Assembly: GCF_024166365.1 (NCBI RefSeq) | Contig: NC_064824.1 | Span: 130,253,108-130,317,107, forward strand | Reading direction: 5' to 3' | DNA length: 64,000 bases | Origin: Elephas maximus indicus | Lineage: Eukaryota > Chordata > Mammalia > Proboscidea > Elephantidae | Shown here: piece after piece, positions 1 through 11,993 of the stretch | How positions within the stretch are numbered: the first letter of the stretch is position 1 | How the letters are laid out: each line of letters opens with the position of its first letter | Notes under the pieces: model-generated | What the model saw: the letters and a program-made list of their open reading frames with translations, nothing else | The model's database searches: none | Told to the model about the DNA's origin: nothing | Made by a program: the position numbers and the translations under genes

Positions 1-190
1 CACCTTTTAGGGTCAGACCAATCAACGACCTTGCTCCTTGCCACCAGGACCCTTCCTCAGTTCTTGCCCCTAATAAAAACTGTTTCAGCCATTGTTCAGG
101 GAACCATCTTGGCGGCATAAGTCCCAGCTTGTTCCTTTGCTTGGCCAACCAAATAAAGCTTCCTTCATTTGACGCATTTGGTGTCTCTAT
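1..190 (+). mobile_element. Partial LTR of an endogenous retrovirus (cut by window start)
   Basis: Contains aataaaaac and aataaagc hexamers followed by a short terminal segment (tttggtgtctct), the layout of an R-U5 end. A T run follows. No coding remnant is seen. Confidence 0.45.
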
Positions 191-204
191 TTTTTTTTTT
201 TTTT

Positions 205-522
205 TATAGCTGCCCTGTGGGAGACCTGAGACCCCAGTAACTCAGCCAGAGTGTTCCTTGGAAGCAAGAATGGTGAGACTTTATCACAGACTTTGGACGT
301 GTTATCAGGAGGGACCAGTGCCTGGAGAAGGACATCATACTTGGTAAGGTAGAGGATCAGTGAAAAAAAGGAAGGCCCTGTATGTGATGGATTGACACAG
401 TGGCTGCAACAATGAGCCCAAACATAGCAACGACTGTGAGGATGGCACAGGACCAAGCAGTGTTGGTTTTGTTATACCTAGGGTCGCTATCAGTTGGAAC
501 CGATGCAACGGCACCTAACAAC
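205..522 (+). mobile_element. RTE-type LINE, 3' end fragment
   Basis: Matches the last part of the RTE coding region (WIDTVATM-type segment) and the RTE tail gcacctaacaac seen at 17310-17335. Truncated at the 5' end and full of stops. Its right side is interrupted by a solo LTR. Confidence 0.8.
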
Positions 523-1130
523 TGTTGTAGGGGAAAACACATTACAAAGTTTAGTAAAGCAAAAAGAATGTTTTATTCAGCATATGTTAAAAAAAGGCAA
601 AAGTGGGAAGCAGACAAGCTTGTTGCTAGAGCCATGTCTTCCCAAATCCGTTACAAAATAAGCAAGAACGGGAAAACAGACAAGCATGCTGCCACAGCCA
701 TGTCTGTCTGAGTCCAAGGAAAGTTACAGAGTCATCAATATATATTAACATTACAAATGGACAAAACCATTGAAAGCTTCACCTTTTCACAGATTGGCTA
801 GAAACTGTGATCCTACATTTTGAATTGTCTTTCTTAACAATCATTGGTACAGGTTTCAGGAAGGACAGCCGGGAGGGTCTTCATTGGTGCAACAAATTTG
901 TATTCAGTAAATGCTAATAGAAAAAGATAAGAATGGAAAGTCTTTTGTGTTCTGTTTGATGGGCTTTGTGTGAAAAGTTCCCTAAAAGATATTTTCCAAG
1001 ATTATCCTATCGTCTTTATTCCTCAGGGCCCAGTTGATGTGTCCTTGTGAGTCCAGCTCCAGCTGGGTCACATTCTCTATGCTCAAGGACAGGGAATAAT
1101 GATTCCAGTATTTTTTCCTAAATCAGAGCA
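523..1130 (-). mobile_element. Solo LTR (about 600 bp) inserted in RTE tail
   Basis: Bounded by tg...ca ends and flanked by acaac (518-522 and 1131-1135), though the host tail is itself an acaac repeat. AATAAA is on the minus strand near 571. Homologous along its length to 54560-55312. Confidence 0.7.
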
Positions 1131-1390
1131 ACAACAACAAACTGAATTTCATATACATTCAAATAAAAAAATTCTAATTCACTTCTTAATAAAGCAGGAA
1201 AAAGCACACTTTTTGACAAAGCAATCATATGTTTTAATCTGGGCCAAGATTGAAAGGAGCAGAAGCTGATGCTGTAGGAAGCAAATAGTTGTTTAATTTC
1301 TATTTCTCTGCTCCAAATCAAAAAAATAGAGGGTGGTTTCTCTAAGCCTCCTGATTGAATGGAAGCTAACTGCAGGACCCAGAACACCGC

Positions 1391-1570
1391 TTGCTGTTGT
1401 CGTCGAATTTATTTCAGTTCGTAGTGACCCCATGTGTTATAGAGAAGGACTACCCTGTAGGGTTTTCTTGGCTGTAATGTTTATGGAAGCAGTTCACCAG
1501 GACTTTCTTCTGCAGTGCTCCTGGGTGGGTTTGTTAGCCAAACACAAACCATTTGTACCACCAAGGAACC
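1391..1570 (-). mobile_element. AfroSINE, diverged
   Basis: Shows the family order gtagtgaccccatgtg, gggttttcttggctgtaat, gcagttcaccagg, tgctcctgggtgggttt, accaccaaggaacc. Confidence 0.75.
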
Positions 1571-2091
1571 TGTGGTTCATATCAAGCACTCAATTAATTG
1601 CTAGTGAAAGAGCTCATGTTCGAGACCGCCTCCAAGGCAAAGCAGCATTTTCAGCCTTTTGCAGGGTATCTCCTATCAAGTTGTGTCGTTTTCCTATTAG
1701 GGCAGTGACCAGTTTCCGAAACCCAAGCATCTGTTCTGCTATATGATTAGACAGTACAGTGAGCTGTTTGAAATTGTGACTGTCCTAGAAATATGCTAAA
1801 GATATATTATCTGAGTCAAAGCTTGGGCAGCTCAAGAAAACATGTATGCCTAGACATATCACATTCAGAGAAATAATTATTAATAGTAATAAAAGCCAAG
1901 AGTTACTGAGTCCCTGCTGTGTGTCAGCCTTCTTCCAAACTTCAGCCTTTAAAGTCTGGACTACCCAAACTCCTGGTTCCTTCAAAGTTATTCAAAGTGA
2001 TAAGACTACCTTTTTTAGAAAGAAGAGAAAAATGATGAAAGAAACAACATTCTTCTACAGCAACATTCTTTTCCTTCTTTATGTCAGGGGT
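1571..2091. other. No gene or repeat recognised
   Basis: AT-rich unique-looking DNA between a SINE and MER5A. Nothing with coding or RNA structure stands out. Confidence 0.5.
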
Positions 2092-2770
2092 TTTCACACT
2101 TGACTTTGGCATTAGAATCACCTGGAGGACTAGTAAAGCACAGATGTTTGGGTCCCACCTCCAGAGTTTCTGGTTCTGCAGGTCCAGCAGGCCTGAGAAT
2201 CTGCATTGCTAATAAGTTGTCTTAGTTATCTAGTGCTGCTATAACGGAAATACCACAAGTGGATGGCTTTAACAAGAGAAGTTTATTTCCTCACAGTAAA
2301 GTAGGGTAAAAGTCCAAATTCAGGGTGTCAGCTCCAGGGGTAGGCTTTCTCTCTCTGTTGACCTTCTTATTCAATCTTCCCCTGGACTGGAAGCTTCTCT
2401 GCTCAGGGGCCCCAGGTCCAAAGGACAACACTGCTCCTGGTGCTTCTTTCTTGGTGGTATGAAGTCCCCAACTTGCTTCCCTTTCCTTTTTATCTCTTGT
2501 AAGATAAAAGGTGGTGCAGGCCACACCCCAGGAAAACTCCCTTTACATTGGATCAGGGATGTGACCTCAGTAAAAGTTTTGCATTCCCAACCTCATCTTC
2601 TTTAACATAAAATTACAATCACAAAATGGAGAACAACCACACAATACTGGGAAACATGGCCCAGCCAAATTTATAAACACATTTTTTGGGGGACGTAATT
2701 TAATCCACAACACAAGTTATAAGAAGAAGTTAATGCTGTTGGTCTGAGGCCTACACCTTAAACAACTACT
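2092..2770 (+). mobile_element. MER5A-like hAT DNA transposon split by an LTR
   Basis: tagaatcacctggagga, gggtcccacctccagagtttctg and gagaatctgcattgctaa match the MER5A order. The element stops at 2217 and resumes at 2713 (atgctgttggtctgaggc), so the LTR at 2218-2712 landed inside it. Confidence 0.75.
2218..2712 (-). mobile_element. MaLR-like solo LTR inside MER5A
   Basis: Starts tgtcttagttatctagtgct and ends ccacaaca, flanked by near-identical pentamers (taagt/caagt). Same family as 46837-47332. No internal retroviral sequence. Confidence 0.75.
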
Positions 2771-2863
2771 AATTAAGGGGACTTGTGTGTTTTGAATACC
2801 CCTTCCAAAAGGCAATTCCTATTATGTTCATTTGACAAAGTTTCACATGAACTAGCTTTTGAA

Positions 2864-3052
2864 TTAACCCATTGCCATCAAGTCAATTCCGACTCATGTT
2901 GACCCCATGTTACGGAGTAGAACTGCTCCACAGGGTTTCCTTGGCTATAATCTTTACAGAAGCAGATTGCCAGGCTTTTCTTTCATGGTGCTGCTGGGTG
3001 GGTTTGAACCACCAACGTTTAGGTTGGTAACTGAGCAACACCCAGGGACTTA
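2864..3052 (-). mobile_element. AfroSINE
   Basis: Contains attgccatcaagtcaattcc, the body, and cacccaggga at the tRNA-like head end. Confidence 0.85.
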
Positions 3053-3437
3053 GCTCTTGAGCTAACTGGTAGGTTTTCATTTATTTTATTCCCAAAGATT
3101 TACCAAAAAAAAAAAAAATTTTTTTTTTTTTAAACAGGTAAATATTACCATAAAGGGTCAACATTCTATGGTTTATCCCAAGTTTATAGAATTGAATCAA
3201 AAAGAAATAAATTCCTTCAGAGCAGCAAAATATCCCTAGGAGTAACAGTATTGAGTTAGGGCTTGCCTACTTTTCAGAATTCATCCTCAAGATGACAAAA
3301 AAGGAATTGAGTCTCTGTGGAAAGAGAATTCCCTCAAAACAAACTTCTGATAACCCAGTAGAACCACTGTTGTAAATTTGCTATATTACTAAATGTCCTT
3401 GAAAGTAGAATGTAAGAAAAATGGCGTCCTGTTTCAA

Positions 3438-3530
3438 AGATAAATTGCAGTGTGCCAGGCACTCTTCCAGGTCATGACACACGTCTTATCTAATCCTCAC
3501 AACAATCTCGTGAACTTAATTAATCCACAT
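3438..3530 (+). repeat. MIR fragment
   Basis: gtgccaggcactcttccagg followed by atctaatcctcacaacaat is the usual MIR core. Confidence 0.65.
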
Positions 3531-3675
3531 ATGGGGAATTAACATAGGTTTTTCCTTTCTCATATAGTAAAACCTTTGAAAGCTGGAGCCTGTGTAAGGC
3601 AGAAACCTGTCAGAGAAGGAAAACTCAAATATTTACCACGAAAACGAACTATAGAAAGGAGGTGATACTTCATCG

Positions 3676-3925
3676 TGTCAAAGGTGGAAAACTTGAGAGA
3701 CCCAGAAAAACAAGGCAGCCTGGCCTAGTTCTGGCTCTCACAAGTTTCACTGTATTTTCTGCTAAGTAAGCAATAGAAAAGTGAGTGGTAAGAGTAAAAA
3801 AAAAAAAAAATTTTTTTTTCAAAGGTGGAGAACTTGTGAGACCCAGAAAACCAAGGCAGCCCTGTTGAGTTCCGGCTCTCACAGGTTTCACTGTATTTCC
3901 CTTACCTAGTTTTACTCTCAAAATT
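3676..3925 (+). repeat. Direct duplication of a roughly 100-bp segment
   Basis: The segment beginning tcaaaggtggaaaacttg (about 3678) recurs at about 3820 (tcaaaggtggagaacttg) with about 90% identity, spaced about 142 bp. The copies are separated by an A run joined to a T run. Confidence 0.75.
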
Positions 3926-4120
3926 ACAGTTGCCGAGTTGGGAGGTTTTTTTCTTTTTCTTTCAATTATCTGGTGGGTTTTAGAAAGATTAAAAACGGCT
4001 GTTCCTTGAAATTTTGGCAAAACTTGCCTGTCAAACTGTCTGGGTCTGTTTTTGGGTTTTTTTTTTTTTCCCCTCTCTCTCTTTTATGGGAATATTTTAA
4101 ACTTTTGAGTTAATTTCTTT

Positions 4121-4320
4121 AGGAGCCTGGGTAGTACAAGCGGTTTGCTATCAGATGCTAACTCAAAGGTTGGCAGTTTGAACCCATCCAGCAGGTCTGA
4201 GGAAGAAAAAATCTGTAGAACTGTTTTTATGAAGATTATAGCCAAGAAAACCCTATGGAGTAGTTCTCTTCTATAAACACGTGGGGTCCCCATGATTCAG
4301 GGATTGTGGCAGCTAACAAT
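4121..4320 (+). mobile_element. AfroSINE, diverged
   Basis: aggagcctgggtag head, ggttggcagtttgaaccca box-B-like segment, and ggcagctaacaatg tail. Confidence 0.8.
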
Positions 4321-5050
4321 GCCAACACGCTTAACTGTCAATGTCAGAAGTTAGACAATGTGTTTATTTTTCTCCCACCCTAGAATGCAATCAGCATACA
4401 TACTTCTCAGTCAGGAAAAGATATTTTTTATAGAAAGGATTCTCTCCTTATTGCAACCTGGAACTTAACATTTTTGCTTTTCTCCTGTTGACTTTAGTGA
4501 ACTAGTCCTTTTTTTTCCCCCAGTAGATTACTTTTACTGTAACATTCTATACCTGAAAGAGGGTAAATATTCTAGTGAAATAATATTTTAGCTTGGAAAT
4601 AAGAAGACATCCTGATAAATTTCTTGAATACAGCAGAGTACGGAAAAGAGAAAGAGAAGATATGACTCAGTGTGTTAAAAAGTCAGCTATAAGTTGTAAA
4701 GGGATGTCTTACACCTTAATTTTATTTGGTAAACTTGGATGGTCCCCCCCCACCAAAAAAAAAATAGGTTGGTGGTTAGATTTCTTTGCTAAATTGAATG
4801 TTTTTTAGCCTAATTTTTATTGTTCCCATAGTCTGTCCAGGTGGATTAAAACATGCTGATTTTGTAAAAGACATTTATACCAAGTTACCAAAAAAAAAAA
4901 GGGAATGAGAGACTGATCTTGGATTCTCTGATTTAAATTAAAGACCATTCCAAATTAAGAAATTGCAGAGATGAGTACTTTCTCTTTGGGGAAATATAAA
5001 GTAAAATAAAATTACTCTTAAACAGTATAAACCAAAAAAAAAAAAAAAAA
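4321..5050. other. AT-rich DNA, nothing recognised
   Basis: Short homopolymer runs and no family match that I can name. Confidence 0.5.
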
Positions 5051-5206
5051 TCAAACCCACTGCCATTGGGTCAATTCTGACTCATAGTGACCCTATAGGA
5101 CAGGGTAGAACTGCCCCATAGAGCTTCCAAGGAGCACCTGGTGGATTTGAACTGCCAACCTCTTGGATAGCAGCCATAGCACTTAACCACTATGCCACCA
5201 GGGTTT
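5051..5206 (-). mobile_element. AfroSINE
   Basis: Full minus-strand order from cactgccattgggtcaattc to ccaccagggttt. Confidence 0.9.
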
Positions 5207-5244
5207 ACAAGTTTCATTTATTTTAGGCTAATATGTGATAGTGT

Positions 5245-5375
5245 GGGAGAAAGATGTTGCAATCTGCTTCTATAAAGATTACGGCCTTGGGAACCCTATG
5301 AAGCGGTTCTACTCTGTCCTGTAAGGTCACTATGAGTCAGAATCAACTCAAGGGCAACAGGTTTGGGCTTTTTTT
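5245..5375 (+). mobile_element. AfroSINE, 5'-truncated
   Basis: Lacks the tRNA-like head. Body from gcaatctgcttctataaag to caacaggtttggg and a T run. Confidence 0.8.
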
Positions 5376-5443
5376 TTTTGTTTGTTTTATATGATAGTGT
5401 TCATTTATTCTGGAAAAAAAAGTTTAACTTTATTGAAGTAAAA

Positions 5444-5640
5444 GGAGCCATGGTGGCCCAATGGTTAAGTGCTTGGCTGCTAACCAAAAGGTCGGCGATT
5501 TTAACCCATCAGCCACTCCATGAGATAAAAGACTTGGTGATCTGCTCCTGTAAAAATTACAGCCTAAGAAACCCTATGGGGCAGTTCTGTTCTATCACAT
5601 GGGGTCACTATGAGTTGAAATCAACTTGACAGCTAATAAC
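5444..5640 (+). mobile_element. AfroSINE
   Basis: Head ggagccatggtggcccaatg, box-B-like region, body, and tail acagctaataacaacaa. Confidence 0.9.
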
Positions 5641-5879
5641 AACAACCACGTATCATTCAAGTACTAGATATTTTACGTCATCTCCTCTATGTTCAGTGTG
5701 TTGGGCAGACATTAAAAAAAAAAAAGAAGCAGTTTTGTTGAGATACCATAATTTTGCCCAAATAATGCATGCCTTCTATGTTTGTTTGCCAACTGCTCCT
5801 TCTCCCCTTGAGGTGTTTTCCTAAGTGTGTTCTGCTGATTTTTTTACAGCAACATGTAGAGAAAATCAGCATAGTGACG

Positions 5880-6560
5880 TAGGAGGTGCATGTTATTTGA
5901 ATAAAAATACAGTATAATTCACATACCATACAAGTCAACCACTTTAAGTGTATAATTTAATGTTTTTTAGTATATTCACAGGGTTGTACAATCAACACAA
6001 CCTAACTTTAGAACACTTTTGTCCCCACTGAAAGAAACTCCGTATCCACTAGCTGTCAATCCTCCCTCCCCTCTTCCCAATCTTTTTCAAGATTATTTTG
6101 ACTATTCTGGCCTCTTTGCATCTCCATATGAATTTTAAGCTGCTCAGTTTCTGCAAAAAAAGAGGTTGAAATTTCAACAGAGTTTGGATTGAATCTGTAT
6201 ATTAATTTGTGGAGTATTGTCATCTTACCCATATTAAGTCTTCAAATCCATGAACATGGGATGCCTTTCCATTTATTTACATCTTTGTTTTTTTTTTAGC
6301 AATGTTTTGTAGCTTTCAGTGTACAAGCCTTACACTTCTTTTGTTAAATTTGTACCTAAGTATTTTACTCTTTTTAATACTATTGCAAATGTGATTATTT
6401 TCTGGATACACTTTAAAATTTTGACAGATATAAACCTGAGGTCTAGAAAATTATCTCTTTTATGTAGTGACTTATAAGAACTATGTAGAGAAGAGTCCCT
6501 CTACCTTGACTAGTCATTCATGTGCTTACTTAAAAGTTTCCTTTTTTTTTTGTAGATAAT
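5880..6560 (-). mobile_element. Old L1 3' region, antisense
   Basis: L1M-like 3' UTR (gtataattcacataccata, ggttgtacaatcaacac), then ORF2-like sequence (gatgcctttccatttattt, taagtattttactc). Heavily diverged. Confidence 0.65.
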
Positions 6561-7640
6561 CAAACACTGGTTTCTACATACACTTTAACTATATATCTTA
6601 GTATTGGCTTCATATCTCTAGATTAAAAAAAAAAGTCTTTGAAGAGACACAGCAGTATTGACAGGAGACCAGAGGTAATGAGGTTTACCGGAGCCAGACT
6701 TAAGGTATAGTGTTCTTCCCTGAAGTTCTCTGCAGTCTGCAATCTGACATTGCACAAAGGTTTAAGTTTTATAAAAGAGCATTTATGATGTTTCTTTTCT
6801 TTGAAAAGCAGTGAGAACAGACAAAATTAGCATGATGAGCTACCTTGTTATAAGGTCTTAGTTGGTGATGTGTCTTCTATTAAATTTCTTGCAGTAGAGA
6901 CAATTGGGTATAAGAAAGGACAATTAAATAGTACATATTTTTCTTTTTTTTTTTTAACATCTCCATGAATATAGTATACGATTGTAAAATTCCTAGAAAA
7001 ACGTTTTTAACAGTTGCTTAAATTAATCACTAACGTTCCGAACTCCCAGTGCCACGTGCAAAAATGTGTCTTGCTGTGTGGTTTGAGATGCTGCTTGGTC
7101 ATTTAAAAAACAGTGAATGAAAGCATTGATCAACTTGATTTATTTATTTACTTTATCATTATTTTGTAAATTAGTTATTGTCAGCACTTGGTAGGTGAAT
7201 TCATGTTTAGAATATTCCAAACATTACTGTTGGTAAAGCCTTCATTGTTGCAGTTGTAAAATTGCTGGAAACAACGGTACTAGATTTTCAAGCCCTATTA
7301 GCAATCATCAAAGCCAAGAGTGGCCAATATGGTCCACGATCATGCAATGTATTCAAAGCCTTTTATAGTCCGTATTTTAAAGCTATGTAGAATAAGCCAG
7401 GATTAAATTCTTTTAACTGCCTCTTGAAAAAGGACGCATTATATATGTTCTAAGTTTTTAGCGTTCTGTTCCACAGAAGTGAGACATTTTAATACAAAAA
7501 AAAAAAAAAAACTAACAAACGAAACATACATACCAGCCACCCAGTAATCTACTATTATTTGTACTTTCAGTTTATTTATTGTTGAGCTAAATTTTATCCT
7601 CTTTAATCAAATATTGGACTGAATTGATGTTTTAAAAAGC
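6561..7640. other. Unique-looking intergenic DNA
   Basis: AT-rich with several T and A runs. No gene, RNA or repeat family that I can support. Confidence 0.5.
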
Positions 7641-7843
7641 TGTTGTTCTTTGCCGTCAAGTCAATTCTGACTCATAGTCACCCTACAGGACAGAGTAGAA
7701 CTGCCCCATAGAGCTTCCTAGGCTGTCATTTTTATGGGAACAGATCACCAAGCCTTTCCTCCTACAGAGAGAGTGGTGGGTTGGAACCACCAACCTTTTG
7801 GTTAGCAGTTGAGACCTTAACCATTGCACTACCAGGGCTCCTT
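7641..7843 (-). mobile_element. AfroSINE with long target duplication
   Basis: Body from ttgccgtcaagtcaattctg to accagggctcc. Flanks share tttaaaaagctgttgtt on both sides. Confidence 0.9.
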
Positions 7844-7854
7844 TTTAAAAAGCT

Positions 7855-8218
7855 GTTGTTGTTAGATGCTGTAGAATCAGTTCCTACTCAAAGCGACCGT
7901 ATGTCTAACAGAATGAAACACTGCCCGGTCCTGCACTATTCTTACAATTGATGCTATACTTGAGCCAATCATTGCAGCCACTGTGTCGATCCATCTCATT
8001 GAGGGTCTTCCTCTTTTTCACTGACCCTTTACTTTACCAAGCATGATGTCCTTCTCCAGAGATTGGTCCCTCCTGATAAAATGTCCAAAGATGAACAGAA
8101 GTCTTGCCATCTTTGCCTCTAAGGGACATTCTGGCTGTACTTCTTCCAAGACAGACCTGTTCACTCTTCTGGCAGCTCACAGTATATTCAATATTCTTTG
8201 CTAACACCATAATTCTTC
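7855..8218 (-). mobile_element. RTE-type LINE, 3' end fragment
   Basis: Antisense of the RTE C-terminal coding region and tail (tgttgttagatgctg, gcagccactgtgtcgatcca, ttctggctgtacttcttcc). 5'-truncated. Confidence 0.85.
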
Positions 8219-8329
8219 CTTGATAGGGTCAAATAACAAATTTCTGCTTAGTATGCTCAGGTGGTGCAAATGGTTTTCTATTGCCTGAGTTGGTTGTTTA
8301 AATTCTTAATTATCATAGAACAGGTCCCG

Positions 8330-8520
8330 GGGAAGTTTAGTTTGTGCTCAACTGTTAACCTAAAGGTTAGTGGTTTGAACCTATGCAGTGACCCCATGAA
8401 AGAAAGGGCTGGCAATCTGCTTCTGTAAGATTACACTCAAGAAAACCCTGTGGCTCAAAGTTCAACTTTGAAGCACATGGGGTAGCCATGGGTCAGAATT
8501 GACCCTATGGGCAATAGGTA
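8330..8520 (+). mobile_element. AfroSINE, diverged
   Basis: aaccta...ggttagtggtttgaacc head region and ggcaatctgcttctgtaa body. Confidence 0.75.
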
Positions 8521-8536
8521 TGCATATCATTTCACA

Positions 8537-8694
8537 CTAAACCAAACCAAACTCGTTGCCATCAAGTCAACTGATAGAGACCTTGTAGGACAGAGTAAAC
8601 TTCCCCGTATGGTTTCCAAGGAGCGGCTGGAGGACTTGAACTGCCACCTTTTGGTTAGTAGCTGAACTCTTAACCATTATGCCACCAGGGCTCC
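8537..8694 (-). mobile_element. AfroSINE
   Basis: Starts accaaaccaaactcgttgcc and ends gccaccagggctcc. Confidence 0.9.
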
Positions 8695-9340
8695 TGTAAG
8701 AGGATGTCTATATAACTCGTCAGTGATTACCTGGTTTCAGACAAGATCTGTATGAATGTGATTTGTGATTTATGCGGAAAGCCCAGCAGTCTTGAAGCAA
8801 CAGTCCTGGTGGCATTGAAGTCACAATCTTTGCAATCCATTCACAGGAATTAGTTTTCTGAGTTTTTAAAATCAGTCATGCTCATACTAAAGAAAGCAGT
8901 AAATCCTTTAAGTAAATGCCGTCTTGTGTGGTGGTGGAAGCAGCTCAGAGGAACCCTGATGTTGACTAGTGCTAGGCTATGAGATCTGGGTTGGTGCCCT
9001 TGCTTTGTGCACTTAGCTGAGTATGGAACGAGGCATTTGGATGAGGCATTCATGGTCAATTCCATGACGATTTTTTCAAATATAATTACGTATTTCACCC
9101 ATTTCCTCATGGAAATGACCAGCAGGGCCCCTAGTAGAATCCTGCTGATTTAAAACCATGATATCTAACTAAAAATTGTGGTTTAGCTCTGATAATATAT
9201 TCATACACATATTCTGAGCTTGTTTATTTTTTTAATATCAGAAAATACCAGACATTGAAGCATGAGCTTTTTAATTTGTGTCCTTGTCAATTCATCAGGT
9301 ACAATTGTCCTTGTCAATTCTTGCTTCATGCCAAGAACAG
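8695..9340. other. Unique-looking DNA
   Basis: No coding or repeat match that I can support. The left edge of the next RTE is uncertain. Confidence 0.4.
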
Positions 9341-9815
9341 AAATGAGAGCTGTCTATAAGCTGGTCTCTATTGTAAATACTGGATTCAGAAAAGGACATG
9401 GAATGAGGGATTCATTGTTGGTGTCAAATGGATCCTGGCTCAAAGCAGAGAATACCAGAAGGATGTTTACCTGTGCTTTATTGACTATGCAAAGGCATTC
9501 AACTATGTGGATCATAACAAATTATGGATAACATTGCGAAGGATGGGAATTCCAGAACACTTATTGTATGCATGCAGAACCTGTATATAGACCAAGAGGC
9601 AGTCGTTCGAACAGAACAAGGGGATACTGCGTGGTTTAACGTCAGGAAAGGTGTGCGTGAGGGTAGTATCCTTTCACCATGTTTACTCAATCTGTCTGCT
9701 CAGCAAATAATCTGAGAACTAACGGGCATCAGGATTGGAGAAGACTCCTTAACAGCCTTCGATAAGCAGATGACACAACCTTGCTTGCTGAAAGAGAAGA
9801 GGACTTGCAGCACTT
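9341..9815 (+). mobile_element. RTE-type LINE (outer copy), left part
   Basis: Reverse-transcriptase segment with fragments VYLCFIDYAKAF-like, IDQEAVVRTEQ and WFNVRKGVR, broken by stops and frameshifts. The element breaks at cttgcagcactt (9804-9815) and resumes with the same bases at 16602, so it is one copy split by a 6.8-kb insertion. Confidence 0.85.
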
Positions 9816-9828
9816 TTTTTTTTTTTTA

Positions 9829-10132
9829 ATTTGAACATTTGAGTTTATTTACATGGTTTTGTATAATAGATTTCTTAGTCTCTTGGGACTGCCTTAACAA
9901 AATACCATAAAGTGGGTGTCATTAACAAACAAAAGTTTATTGTTTCAGAGTTCGGGAGGCCAGAAGTCTGAATTCAGGGTTGGCAGGGCTATGCTCTCTC
10001 CGAAAGCTCTAAGGGAAGAGGCTTCCTTATCTCTTCCAACTATCTGTGGGCCCAGATGTTCCTTGGCTCATAGATGGGTCCTCACACAGTGTCTTCCTCC
10101 TCTATGTGACCCTGTGTCCTTGTTTGTTCTCC
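9829..10132 (-). mobile_element. Segment carried beyond the L1 3' end, containing a MaLR-like LTR piece
   Basis: Lies between the L1 poly(A) and the outer poly(A). The part from 9876 (ttagtctcttgggactgcc, aaaataccataaagtgggtg) resembles the antisense end of a MaLR LTR. AATAAA on the minus strand at 9849-9844 sits about 15 bp before the outer tail. Confidence 0.6.
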
Positions 10133-11993
10133 TTTTTTTTTTCATTGTGCTTTCAGTGCAAGTTTACAAATCAAGTCAGTCTCTCACCCCAAAGTTTATA
10201 TACACCTTGCTATATACTCCTAGTTGCTCTCCCCCTACCGAGACAGCACACTCCCTATCTCTATCCTCTATTTTAGTGTCCATTCAGCCAGCTTGTACCC
10301 CCCTCTGCCTTCTCATCTCCCTCCAGACAGGAGCTGCCTACATAGTCTTATGTATCTACTTGATCCAAGAAGCTCACTCTTCACCAGTATCATTTTCTAT
10401 TCCATAGTCCAGTCCATTCCCTGTCTGAAGAGTTGGCTTTGGGAATGGTTCCTGTCTTGGGTTAGCAGAAGGTCTGGGGATCAGGACCCCTGCGGTCCTT
10501 CTAGTCTCAGTCAGACCATTAAGTCCAATCTTTTTATGAGAATTTGAGGTGTGCATCCCACTGCTCTCCTGCTCCCTCATGGGTTCTCTGTTGTGTTCCC
10601 TGTCAGGGCAGTCATCAGTTGCAGCCGGGCACCATCTAGTTCTTCTGGTCTCGGGCTGCTGTTGTCTGTGATTTACATGGCCCTTTCTGTCTCTTGGGCT
10701 TATAATTACCTTGTGTCTTCGGTCTTCTTCGTTCGCCTTTGATCCAGATGGGTTGAGACAATTGATGTATCTTAGATGGCTCCTTGCTAGCGTTTAAGAT
10801 TCCAGATGCCACTCACCAAAGTGGGGTGCACAATGCTTCTTTAACAAATTTTGCTATGCCAATTGACATAGATGTCCCGTGAAACTGTGGCCCCCAAACC
10901 CCCATCCCTGCTACTCTGGCTTTCAAAGCATTTGGTTTATTCAGGGAAACTTCTTTGCTTTTGGTTTTGTCCAGTTGTGCTGACGTCTCCTGTATTCTGT
11001 GTTGTCTTTCCCTTCACCCAAAATAGTTCTTGTACACCATCAGTGCATATCCCTCTCTCTCCCTCCCTCCCCACTCTGGTAACCATCAAAGAATATTTTC
11101 TTCTCTGTTTAAACTGTTTCTTGAGTTCTTATAATAGTGGTCTCATACAATATTTGTCCTTTTGCAACTGACTAATTTCACTCAGCATAATGTCTTTCAG
11201 ATTCCTCCATGTTATGAAATGTTTCACGGATTCATCGTTGTTCTTTACTGATGTGTAGTATTCCATTGTGTGAATATACCATAATTTATTCATCCATTGA
11301 TGGGCACCTTGGTTGCTTCCGTCTTTTTGCTATTGTAAACACTGCTGCAATGAACATGGGTGTGCATATATGTGACCATGTAAAGGCTCTTATTTCTCTA
11401 GGATATATTCCAAGGAGTGGGATTGCTAGATCATATGATAGTTCTATTTCTAGCTTTATAAGAAAGCACTAATCAATTTCCAAAGTGGTTGTACCATTTT
11501 ACATTCCCACCAGCAGTGTATAAGTGTTCCAGTCTCTCCACAACCTCTCCAACATTTACTATTTTGTGTTCGTTGGTTGGTAATGATCGTGAACATTTCC
11601 TCATGTATCTGTTAGCTACCTGAATGTCTTCTTTAGTGAAGTGCCTGTTCATATCCTTTGCCCGTTTTTTAATTGGGTTTTACCTTTTTGTTGTTGAGTT
11701 TTGGCAGTATCATGTAGATTTTAGAGATCAGATGCAGAACAGAAATGTCATAGCTAAAAACTTTTCCCAGTCTGTACGTAATCTTTTTACTCTTTTGGTG
11801 AAGTCTTTGGATGAGCATAGGTGTTTGATTTTTAGGATCTCCCAGTTATCTAGCTTCTCTTCTGGTGTTTGTGCATTGTGTAATGTTTTGTATATTCTTT
11901 ATGCCATGTATTAGGGCTCCTAGCATTGTCCCTATTTTTTCTTCCATGATCTTTATCATTTTAGATTTTATATTTAGGTCTTTCATCCATTTT

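Noticed and set aside
5444..5520. Many tRNA-like A/B boxes across the window
   Set aside because: Each belongs to the head of an AfroSINE copy; no functional tRNA gene was found.
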